Shown piece by piece: positions 34,143-41,376 of a stretch of DNA of 64,000 nt. Both the position numbers and the translations under genes were made by a program. Numbering within the stretch: position 1 is the stretch's first letter; every line of letters starts with the position of its first letter. The DNA is taken from assembly GCA_037130365.1 (NCBI GenBank), contig JBAXTE010000006.1, positions 62,001-126,000 of the forward strand, written 5' to 3'. Under the pieces are notes generated by a model. It did no database searches, was not told the origin of the DNA, and was given only the letters and a program-made list of their open reading frames with translations. The DNA is from JBAXTE01 sp037130365. GTDB lineage: Bacteria > Bacteroidota > Bacteroidia > Bacteroidales > WCHB1-69.

Positions 34143-34555
34143 GTACTGCATTTATTATCGTAATATCAATTATTGTTGCATTTGTAATCTATCTTGCATA
34201 TGCGTCTTATCGAATGAAAAAAGCGCCATCAGTGGCTAATCATGAAAAAATTAAAGTTCTAAATGATTCGAATTTCAAGCAACATATTGCAGGTGGAATT
34301 ACCTTGGTTGATTTTTGGGCAGAATGGTGTATGCCCTGTAAAATGATGGCTCCCATCCTCAACGAAGTAGCCTCTGAAGCTCCAGATGGAGTAAAAGTAG
34401 CGAAGCTCAAAGTGGATCATGCCAAACAAATAGCAGGTAAGTATAATGTGAGAAGTATTCCAACTATTATTGTTTTCAAAAATGGAAAAGAGGTAAAACG
34501 AATAGTGGGAGTGAAGCAAAAAGGATTTATTCTCAACCAGATTAAAGATTTATAA
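34139..34555 (+). CDS. membrane-anchored thioredoxin with CMPC active site
   Basis: 138 aa. An N-terminal transmembrane helix (about 4-22) precedes the thioredoxin domain, with WCMPC holding Cys64 and Cys67 and RSIPTIIVFKNGK as the cis-Pro segment. CMPC in place of CGPC should shift the redox potential. The sequence order (helix then domain, Lys/Arg-rich junction RMKK) would place the domain in the cytoplasm if the positive-inside rule holds, so it may tether reductant at the membrane. Its ATG overlaps the trxB stop by 4 nt, which implies translational coupling. Confidence 0.9.
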   Translation: MSTAFIIVISIIVAFVIYLAYASYRMKKAPSVANHEKIKVLNDSNFKQHIAGGITLVDFWAEWCMPCKMMAPILNEVASEAPDGVKVAKLKVDHAKQIAGKYNVRSIPTIIVFKNGKEVKRIVGVKQKGFILNQIKDL

Positions 34556-34572
34556 CAAAAAAAGATTAAACA

Positions 34573-34986
34573 ATGGAAAATGATAAAAATACAAGCCTCT
34601 TTTTAGAAAATTTGAGTGCTTATAATTTCAACGATACTGTTGAAAAATTAACTCTTGAAATTGAAAATAAATTATGGAAGGTATCTGCAATTCATGATTT
34701 ACAGCAGACTTTACTGAGCCATGGAAAAGAAGTCCTTCCAGTAAAAGTATTTGCCCTCTGTCATCCAAAACATTCAAGTAAAATATTGGAAAAAGATAAC
34801 GAAAGAATTGTCTCGTCATTAATGCCATGTAGGATTAGTGTCTATATGAAAAGCGATGGAAAAACATATTTATCTAGAATGAATACTGCTATTTTAGCGA
34901 AATCAATTGGTGGAATTATTGAAGAAGTAATGAGCGATTCATCGAATGAAGTAGAAGAGATTTTAAGGAAAATCATTAAAAAATAA
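34573..34986 (+). CDS. DUF302-family protein
   Basis: 137 aa. The DUF302 hallmark is in the C-terminal half: FALCHPKHSSKIL near 58-70 and LMPCRISVYMKSDGK near 83-97, then SRMNTAI. DUF302 proteins occur with redox and sulfur genes, but their activity is not established. It has two conserved-looking cysteines (in ALC and MPC). The gene follows the membrane thioredoxin by 17 nt and precedes the ferredoxin by 13 nt, so it is part of the redox operon. Confidence 0.82.
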   Translation: MENDKNTSLFLENLSAYNFNDTVEKLTLEIENKLWKVSAIHDLQQTLLSHGKEVLPVKVFALCHPKHSSKILEKDNERIVSSLMPCRISVYMKSDGKTYLSRMNTAILAKSIGGIIEEVMSDSSNEVEEILRKIIKK

Positions 34987-34999
34987 TATAAAATAAATT

Positions 35000-35182
35000 A
35001 TGGCACTAACTGTTAATCCCAACAAATGTCCTCAAAATCACTATTGTCCAATGATTCGTGTGTGTCCGACTAATGCAATTTCTCAGAATTCTAGTGGACT
35101 ACCCATAATTGATGCAGAAAAATGCACTGAATGTGGAAAATGTACTAATTATTGCCCAATGCGTGCCTTGGAAAAAGCATAA
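35000..35182 (+). CDS. small ferredoxin with seven cysteines
   Basis: 60 aa. The second half holds a regular cluster motif: Cys42, Cys45, Cys48 and Cys52-Pro. The first half has only Cys10, Cys16 and Cys22-Pro, with five residues between each, so one ligand of a standard first [4Fe-4S] motif is missing. It may bind one [4Fe-4S] plus a [3Fe-4S] or use another ligand. It is the last gene of the redox operon, 13 nt after the DUF302 gene, and a hairpin terminator follows. Electron partners are unknown; thioredoxin reductase of this operon has an NAD(P)H motif and need not be one. Confidence 0.86.
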   Translation: MALTVNPNKCPQNHYCPMIRVCPTNAISQNSSGLPIIDAEKCTECGKCTNYCPMRALEKA

Positions 35183-35197
35183 TTGATGAATGCTTTT

Positions 35198-35248
35198 AAA
35201 CTGTGCCTCTTGAATTGAATAAATGATTCATAAGGCACAGTTTTTATT
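35198..35248 (+). terminator. terminator of the redox operon
   Basis: AAACTGTGCCT (35198-35208) pairs with AGGCACAGTTT (35233-35243), and the inner segment can extend the stem. A T-run follows. It is 15 nt after the ferredoxin stop. Confidence 0.82.
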
Positions 35249-35283
35249 TACCCAGTTTTCTCACTTCTTAATTCTCTTTTGGC

Positions 35284-35865
35284 GGTAAATGGTCAACGGT
35301 CGATGGTCAAGGGTTCGCGATGCGTGGCGCTCGAAAAAAAGTCAAAAGTCAAAAGTCAAAAGTTCGCGATGCGTGGCGCTTTTGCCTTGTGTCCTTTTTC
35401 CCTTTTTTCTTTTCACGAATTCTCTTTTCACTCCCTATAGCTATCGGGATCACGAAAAATCCTTTCACGTTTCTTACCTCTGCATTCCTTTAGACTTTAT
35501 AAACTTTCGATCCCGAAAAAAAAGAAATTTCCAATTTCGTGTTTTTTCGAGGATCCTCGAAAAATTAAAAAATCAAAGATTTTTATTTTTCGGGACTTTA
35601 TAGACTAATTACACCACTAAGATATTTATCTAACAGCTTGCTGGAAGACTAAGTAACACTAAGTTTACTTACTTATTGCTTCCTGATGCTTTATTCTTAC
35701 TTCTTTATTCTGTTCTTCTTTTCACGTTTCACGAAAAATCGTTTCACGATTCCTACTTCCTACTTCTGTATTCTTAATTCTGTATTCCTTTTTTCCTTTT
35801 CACGTTTCACGTTTAACTTCGTTGAGGGCTTCGCCGTTCACGAACCATCTTTTCACGGTATTCCA
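35284..35865. repeat. long intergenic array of in-register 7-bp units
   Basis: This 580 nt stretch holds no credible gene. From 35284 to 35395, sixteen heptads follow in register, with GGTCAAC, GGTCGAT and AGTCAAA types. A 19 bp sequence (35313-35331) is repeated at 35362-35380, 49 nt (seven units) later. From 35694 to 35861, some 24 heptads again follow in register, with TTCTTAC, TTCTGTA and TTCACGT types. Between them lie a 22 bp perfect palindrome (35543-35564, centre GGATCC) and a near-palindrome CCTATAGCTATCGGG near 35434. Apparent open frames here come from the absence of stops in the repeats. Confidence 0.85.
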
Positions 35866-36615
35866 CTACCAGTCCCCAAATATCGATTTCGCTTCAATCT
35901 TTGCTTCAACATCATCTGGCAGCTGATAAAAAAAATCAATATTAGTTCGCTTTTCCAAACTGTCTACTGATACTACAAAGTGTGATAATGGGAGGCTTGA
36001 ACCATCATTTTTGAATATAAAAGCAATGGCTTTAGGTGCTTTTGGTGGATTGTAATACAATATTGCTTTATAAAAATAGGCTGGGACTCCAATTTTTCCT
36101 TTTCCAATATATTCGATAAACGAATCTAATATTGGCCCAGTTGTGATGTAAATTTTTCCATATTTTACGGCCCAATCCCGAACCAGTTCTTCGAGTTTTT
36201 TCCAGATTCCACGGTTGAAGCTTGGATTTTGTGGACTCATATTCGAAAAATAAAATGACTCAGTCATAGTTTTCGAACTCCAGCCCATATCTGCAGCTGG
36301 CGCTATATGTCCCTTATCATAACCAGATTTTGAATAATCGGCATTTGAACCTTGTGAGCTTTTTGGAATTTCCGGATCGGGCGTAAATTTATTTGAACGT
36401 TTAAATCCTCCTTCTGTATTTCCTTTTGTTAACGAATAAGCTACCCAATATGCTTGTTTATTTTTAAGCGAAAAAGAGATTATCGTAGCTGATTTTGTAA
36501 GTGATTTTTCATCCAAAAAATGGCTTTTTGGAGTTTCGTACCTAATGACTGATTGCCCATAAATTGAAATCACATAAGATAATACTGCAAATGATAAAAG
36601 TAAAAACCGCTTCAT
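35866..36615 (-). CDS. secreted DNA/RNA non-specific endonuclease (NucA family)
   Basis: 249 aa with a signal peptide (about 1-20, ending IYGQ). The catalytic motif reads DKGHIAPAADM near 101-111, where the family has DRGH; the metal-binding Asn is in FSNMSPQNPSFNRGIWKKLE near 125-144. The protein should act outside the cytoplasm on DNA and RNA, for nutrient use or biofilm turnover. Arg to Lys in DRGH is found in many active members. It ends (TAG at 35866-35868) right at the edge of the long heptad array, so its terminator must lie within that array. It is monocistronic. Confidence 0.9.
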   Translation of the reverse strand: MKRFLLLSFAVLSYVISIYGQSVIRYETPKSHFLDEKSLTKSATIISFSLKNKQAYWVAYSLTKGNTEGGFKRSNKFTPDPEIPKSSQGSNADYSKSGYDKGHIAPAADMGWSSKTMTESFYFSNMSPQNPSFNRGIWKKLEELVRDWAVKYGKIYITTGPILDSFIEYIGKGKIGVPAYFYKAILYYNPPKAPKAIAFIFKNDGSSLPLSHFVVSVDSLEKRTNIDFFYQLPDDVEAKIEAKSIFGDW

Positions 36616-36705
36616 CGTTTATTTTTTTTGTAAATGTATTCATTTTTTCAATTATAAGTAGTAATTTTAGCCATTAATTTGCACTAAAAAACGTTATTAT
36701 TTTAT

Positions 36706-38775
36706 ATGAAAAAAATTGTATTATTGATTGTAGCATTTTCTACAATTTGTGTATTTGCACAAAAAAACAAAGGAGGAAGTTTGGCTGTTCAACTAAAACA
36801 GGGAAGTGCTAAAGGAAAAGTAACTCCCGAATTTTTATGGTCTTTAGGCCGTGTGAGTGATGTGCAAGTTTCACCAGATGGAACGCAAATTGTTTTTGGA
36901 ATCACATATTACGACGTTGCCGAAAACAAAGGAAATAGAGATCTTTATCTCTTATCTGTTAATGGTGGTGAGGTTAAGCGTCTTACAGAAACTTTGAATA
37001 GTGAATTTAATGCAATTTGGCGTCCTGATGGAAAGAAAATTGGATATATTTCTTCCGAAAAAGGATCTCCTCAAATCTGGGAAATGAATCCAGATGGTTC
37101 GGATAAAATTCAAATTTCAAACATTACCAATGGAGTAAATGGCTTTTCGTATGCTCCATCAATGAAACATCTTTTATATACTTCTGACGTAAAACTTGAT
37201 TCTGACGTTCAAGATGTATATCCTGATTTGCCAAAAGCAAATGCACTGATTTATACAGAATTAATGTATCGTCATTGGGATTCATGGTCAGATCAATCGT
37301 ATAGTCATATTTTTGTTTCTGCTTATCCAATACCAAAAGAGGAGCAAGGAAAAGACATTATGCCAAAAGAACGTTGGGATGCCCCAATTGCTACAAGTGG
37401 TGGAATGGAACAAATTGCTTGGAATAATGCCGGAACAAAAATCGCTTATGCTTGTAAGAAATTGGCGGGCAAAGAATATGCAATAAGTACAAATTCTGAT
37501 ATTTATTTGTATGATATTACTTCAGGCAAAACGAATAATATTAGTGCTCCCAACCCTGGTTACGATATGGATCCAGTGTTTTCTACTGATGGAAAAATGA
37601 TTGCTTGGAACAGTATGAAAACAGCAGGTTTCGAATCTGATAAGAAACGAATTATGATTTATAATTTTGCTGCTTCAAAAGTGGAAGATTATTCTGCTTC
37701 TTTCGACCAAAGCTCCACAAATTTTGTTTGGAGTAGCGATAACAAAATGCTATACTTTATTAGTGGGATTCATGCAACATATCAGTTATTTCAATTAGAT
37801 ATTGCTAAAAAGAAAATTACCCAAATAACCAAAGGTGCCCATGATTATACTGAATTACAATTAGCTGGAAACAAGCTTGTTGGAGCTAAAATGTCGATGT
37901 CGATGCCTACCGAAATCTACACTGTAGATATTGCAAAAGGACTTGAAACTCAAATTTCATTTGTAAATAAAGATAAGCTTGCAAAAGTTACGATGGGTAG
38001 AGTAGAAGAACGTTGGATTGGTTCTACCGATGGTTCTAAGTTATTGACTTGGGTTATTTATCCACCTGATTTCGATTCAAAAAAGAAATATCCAACCTTA
38101 TTATATACTGAAGGTGGTCCACAAAGCGCAATTAGCCAGTTCTTTTCATATCGTTGGAATTTCCAAATTATGGCTGCTAATGGGTATATTATTGTCGCTC
38201 CGAATAGACATGGATTGCCTACATTTGGCCAAGAATGGAACGACCAAATCAGTTTGGATTATGGTGGACAAAATCAGCTTGACTGTTTGGCAGCCATTGA
38301 TTCTATGTGTAAAGAACCATTTGTAAATAAAGAAAAACTTGGTGCTGTGGGTGCCAGTTATGGTGCTTTTTCGGTATATTGGTTGGCTGGAAATCATAAT
38401 AAAAGATTTAAGGCATTTATTGCTCATTGCGGGATGTTTAACCTCGAAAGTTGGTATGGAACTACCGAAGAGATGTTCTTTGCTAATCATGATATCGGTG
38501 GCGCTTATTACAATAAAATTCGTCCCAAAAGTTATGATTTTTCTCCTCATCGTTTTGTTGGAAATTGGGATACTCCAATTTTAGTGATTCATGGTGGAAA
38601 TGACTTTAGAATTCCTTATACCGAAGGAATGCAAGCCTTTAATGCAGCTCAAATGAAAGACATTCCAAGTAAATTTTTATTCTTTCCAGAAGAGTCGCAT
38701 TTTGTTCTAAAGCCTCAAAACTCAATCCTGTGGCAACGTGAATTTTTTAAATGGTTTGATTCCTATTTAAAATAA
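36706..38775 (+). CDS. S9-family prolyl-oligopeptidase-type peptidase
   Basis: 689 aa with a signal peptide (about 1-18, ending CVFAQ). The first two-thirds form a beta-propeller with WD40-like/TolB-like repeats (WRPDGKKIGYIS, FSTDGKMIAWNS). The C-terminal alpha/beta hydrolase has Ser in GASYGAFSVYW near 546-556, Asp in HGGNDFRIPY and His in EESHFVL. It should cleave short peptides, probably in the periplasm, in line with acylaminoacyl- or dipeptidyl-peptidases. The gene is monocistronic, with a clear terminator behind. No firm promoter was identified upstream. Confidence 0.92.
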   Translation: MKKIVLLIVAFSTICVFAQKNKGGSLAVQLKQGSAKGKVTPEFLWSLGRVSDVQVSPDGTQIVFGITYYDVAENKGNRDLYLLSVNGGEVKRLTETLNSEFNAIWRPDGKKIGYISSEKGSPQIWEMNPDGSDKIQISNITNGVNGFSYAPSMKHLLYTSDVKLDSDVQDVYPDLPKANALIYTELMYRHWDSWSDQSYSHIFVSAYPIPKEEQGKDIMPKERWDAPIATSGGMEQIAWNNAGTKIAYACKKLAGKEYAISTNSDIYLYDITSGKTNNISAPNPGYDMDPVFSTDGKMIAWNSMKTAGFESDKKRIMIYNFAASKVEDYSASFDQSSTNFVWSSDNKMLYFISGIHATYQLFQLDIAKKKITQITKGAHDYTELQLAGNKLVGAKMSMSMPTEIYTVDIAKGLETQISFVNKDKLAKVTMGRVEERWIGSTDGSKLLTWVIYPPDFDSKKKYPTLLYTEGGPQSAISQFFSYRWNFQIMAANGYIIVAPNRHGLPTFGQEWNDQISLDYGGQNQLDCLAAIDSMCKEPFVNKEKLGAVGASYGAFSVYWLAGNHNKRFKAFIAHCGMFNLESWYGTTEEMFFANHDIGGAYYNKIRPKSYDFSPHRFVGNWDTPILVIHGGNDFRIPYTEGMQAFNAAQMKDIPSKFLFFPEESHFVLKPQNSILWQREFFKWFDSYLK

Positions 38776-38795
38776 TTCATATAAATCATAATTTC

Positions 38796-38826
38796 AGCAT
38801 GCGACTTTTTCATCGCATGCTTTTTT
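38796..38826 (+). terminator. intrinsic terminator after the S9 peptidase gene
   Basis: A 9 bp stem (AGCATGCGA 38796-38804 with TCGCATGCT 38813-38821) and an 8 nt loop are followed by TTTTT. It is 20 nt after the stop codon. Confidence 0.85.
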
Positions 38827-38831
38827 AATAG

Positions 38832-38839
38832 TACATTTG
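38832..38839 (+). promoter_or_regulatory. putative -7 box before the DUF4412-like gene
   Basis: TACATTTG matches TAnnTTTG and lies 27 nt before the ATG. No -33 element is evident because the preceding terminator occupies that position. Confidence 0.42.
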
Positions 38840-38866
38840 CATAAATGAATTAATCAATAAATTATT

Positions 38867-39661
38867 ATGAAAAAAGCAAGTTTTTCTTTGTTTATTATCT
38901 TCATATTTTCTTTGAAATCTTTTGCTGGTTGGATGTTTATCGAAAAAAAAACAAATAGCCAAGGACTGACCACAAATGATACAATTGTGGTTCAAAATAA
39001 CAAAATGAGGTCGGGAGGTAAAGAGGCAACCTATATTTACGACCTTGATTTACAAAAAGTCACTGTTATGAATAATTTTTATAAAACATACTGGACTGGT
39101 TCTCCGGAAGCTTATAGAGAAGGTGTAATTGCTGGATTAAAAGAGCAAATGGAGGTAATTGTAAATCGACTTCCTAAAGAGAAACAAGCTGCAGCTCGAA
39201 GTAGATTAGAAGGAATAATGAGCGCAATGTCTGCTCCAAAAGAAAGTGCTCCTAAGAAAGAAGTTGTTGATGTGAAAAAAATTATTGATAAAATAATGGT
39301 TTTAGGCTATAATACTCAACGATATGAACTTTGGATGGAAGGCAAGAAAAAAATATCTATTTGGATTTCTGAGAAAATATTAATTAATAGTGATTTTAAT
39401 CTTGATAAATTCAACCAGTTAATGCAGCGATTGATGTCTAATAATCCGAAGTTAGCGATTAAATCATCCTCAGAATATATTGCCATACTTAGAAAAGGAT
39501 ATCCTCTTAAATCCACCGAATATTTAGGAAATGGTGAAGTTAAAAGTGAAGTGGTTTATGCAAATAAGCAAAACTATGCTCCAGTCTTATTTTCCCCAGG
39601 TCCTTCCTTTAAAGCTGTTCCGCTAGATGTACTTATTAAATCAATGAAAATTAAAGGTTAA
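38867..39661 (+). CDS. secreted DUF4412-like protein
   Basis: 264 aa. A signal peptide covers about 1-20 (SFAG). The beta-rich N-terminal part (KMRSGGKEATYIYDLDLQKV) and the later RYELWMEGKKKISIWISEKI resemble the DUF4412 fold of periplasmic or outer-membrane-linked proteins. A Lys/Ala-rich helix (about 88-140) lies between them. The molecular role is unknown. It starts a three-gene run with the two genes that follow (18 nt and -4 nt spacing), so the three probably act together. Confidence 0.65.
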   Translation: MKKASFSLFIIFIFSLKSFAGWMFIEKKTNSQGLTTNDTIVVQNNKMRSGGKEATYIYDLDLQKVTVMNNFYKTYWTGSPEAYREGVIAGLKEQMEVIVNRLPKEKQAAARSRLEGIMSAMSAPKESAPKKEVVDVKKIIDKIMVLGYNTQRYELWMEGKKKISIWISEKILINSDFNLDKFNQLMQRLMSNNPKLAIKSSSEYIAILRKGYPLKSTEYLGNGEVKSEVVYANKQNYAPVLFSPGPSFKAVPLDVLIKSMKIKG

Positions 39662-39679
39662 TCAAATTCTTTTAAACTA

Positions 39680-40483
39680 ATGAAAACTCGTTTTATTATC
39701 TTCTCCATACTTGTCTGTATTCTGGTAGCTATTGGAGAAAATACAATTGCTCAATGTCCATGGAAAAAAGTTAATTGCACTGGCCATTGCGGTCGACATG
39801 TGGATAATAACAATAATAATATCTGTGATTTATCAGAAGTCCAAGCCACTGTTGACACTCCAATAATTGTGAAACAAAATTTAACCTCTGATAAAAAGGA
39901 AGTTAGTCATAAAAAAGAGGTCGTATCCAGCAAAAAAAAATGTGATGACTGTACTCACAAAAAATGTCTTGAATCTGAATCTTCAAAAAGTGATAATGGT
40001 TTGAACAATAGTAAAGTTGAAGGTGATGATGAATTTAAGTCTATCGACGAAGCTGAAATTGATACAGCCACTGCTTCAAAGACTACTGAAGTTAAAGCTC
40101 CAGAAGAAAAGTCAAAACCATATAGCTTAATATTTATTTCTGCGCTTACGCTCGGACTATATCTATTGAGTTGGCTTGCAATAAAGATGAAATTGATAAA
40201 GTTATCTAACCACCGTAAAATATGGAATGTACTTTTACTATTAACTTTTTTGGTTTCCTGCTTGTTTGGGTTTTTCTTAGTCATTCAAATTAACTACGAC
40301 TTTGTGCTAAGTTGGTATCGCACTGTATTATACTGGCATGTTCAAGTTGGAATAGGAATGACAATTGTGGCTGTTATTCATGCAATTTGGCATACTAAAT
40401 ACTATGTAAAAATATTCGTTAGAAAAGATTCCACTAAAATAATTCATTCAGAGAATCCAAAAAAACATCATTCACACCATTGA
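39680..40483 (+). CDS. exported Cys-rich protein with a three-helix membrane domain
   Basis: 267 aa. A signal peptide (about 1-25) is followed by a small Cys motif (Cys26, Cys33, Cys37, Cys49). An EF-hand-like loop spans Asp42-Glu53 (DNNNNNICDLSE), with the Ca-ligand positions 1, 3, 5 and 12 filled. A charged linker with CDDCTHKKC follows. Three hydrophobic helices (about 148-168, 183-203 and 214-238) end in WHVQVGIGMTIVAVIHAIWH, with spaced His that could bind heme as in DUF4405/cytochrome-b-like proteins. The His-rich tail is HHSHH. The function is unknown and the heme idea is inference. Confidence 0.6.
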   Translation: MKTRFIIFSILVCILVAIGENTIAQCPWKKVNCTGHCGRHVDNNNNNICDLSEVQATVDTPIIVKQNLTSDKKEVSHKKEVVSSKKKCDDCTHKKCLESESSKSDNGLNNSKVEGDDEFKSIDEAEIDTATASKTTEVKAPEEKSKPYSLIFISALTLGLYLLSWLAIKMKLIKLSNHRKIWNVLLLLTFLVSCLFGFFLVIQINYDFVLSWYRTVLYWHVQVGIGMTIVAVIHAIWHTKYYVKIFVRKDSTKIIHSENPKKHHSHH

Positions 40484-41307
40484 AATTCTTTATCAGATAT
40501 TTTATCATCGTTTTATCTTTATCAAGGTTTGAAGCTGTCTGCGCGCAAAATAGATTGAATAATCCATTAATTGTTAAGCATATAACTTCATTTGATACTG
40601 TACAATATTTTAATTCTAATTGGAAGCTAACCTGTAAGGATAGTTGTGCATTTTATAAAATTATCAAACAAAACGATGCGAAATACATCATAGAATATTA
40701 TAAAAATTCTGGTGTAATTACAGAAAGGGGAGAATACAGTTCAATCAATCCAGAAGTAAAATCAGGCCATTTTGTGACTTTTTTTGCTGATGGAACTATT
40801 TCATCCGAGTTTGAGATGCTAGACAACAAGATAAATGGAGAATTTAAAGAGTACCACCCAAATGGGAAATTGAGCAAAAAAATGTTTTATAAAGATAATA
40901 ATCGAAAGGGAAATCCGATTGAATTTTCAGAAAATGGAGATGTAGTTTCATCTAAACAGCTTGAGAATCAAGATGTAGAAGAATCTGATACTTTAGATCT
41001 TAAAACAGATGAAATACCAAAATTTCCAGGTGGTGAAAAAGCGTTACGCAAGTTTTTTGAAAAGAATATTTACTATCCTTTAAATGCAGATGAGGTTGAA
41101 GGTATTGTCATAGTTTCTGTTATTATTGAAGTAGATGGCTCTGTTTCAGATATAAAGATATTAAAAAGTGCTCATCCTGAATTTTCAGCAGAAGCAATAA
41201 GAGTTATGAAGTTAATGCCTAATTGGATTCCCGGGAAAAAAGAGGGCGAAGAAGTGAGGGTAATTATCGAAATTCCAATTCTGTTTTCGATTCACGATTT
41301 GGATTAA
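40480..41307 (+). CDS. secreted TonB-C-terminal domain protein with MORN-like repeats
   Basis: 275 aa. The signal peptide (about 1-22, ending CAQ) needs the TTG at 40480 as start codon; that codon overlaps the upstream TGA by 3 nt, so translation is probably coupled. Residues 65-150 hold toxin_YwqK/MORN-like strands (FKEYHPNGKLSKKMFYKDN). The C-terminal energy-transducer domain (IPKFPGGEKALRKFFEKNI near 180-198, and IEVDGSVSDIKILKSAH near 222-238) is of the TonB_C type, without the Pro-rich inner-membrane anchor of TonB. It is therefore not a classical TonB. Its partner is unknown; the preceding gene is the likely neighbour in function. Confidence 0.75.
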   Translation: MKFFIRYFIIVLSLSRFEAVCAQNRLNNPLIVKHITSFDTVQYFNSNWKLTCKDSCAFYKIIKQNDAKYIIEYYKNSGVITERGEYSSINPEVKSGHFVTFFADGTISSEFEMLDNKINGEFKEYHPNGKLSKKMFYKDNNRKGNPIEFSENGDVVSSKQLENQDVEESDTLDLKTDEIPKFPGGEKALRKFFEKNIYYPLNADEVEGIVIVSVIIEVDGSVSDIKILKSAHPEFSAEAIRVMKLMPNWIPGKKEGEEVRVIIEIPILFSIHDLD

Positions 41308-41349
41308 TCTTGTGCATACAAACAGTCCAAGTATCTCGAAAAATTTTCG

Positions 41350-41357
41350 TAAATTTG
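41350..41357 (+). promoter_or_regulatory. topB: putative -7 box before topB
   Basis: TAAATTTG matches TAnnTTTG and is 19 nt before the GTG start. No -33 TTTG is visible at the usual spacing. Confidence 0.42.
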
Positions 41358-41376
41358 TTCAAAATCCAAACATATA

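Noticed and set aside
35289..35970. Two open frames of about 100 codons on the plus strand in the intergenic array
   Set aside because: Their proteins consist of low-complexity Phe/Ser/Lys-rich or heptad-derived sequence, the second overlaps the nuclease gene, and no promoter or homology is visible.
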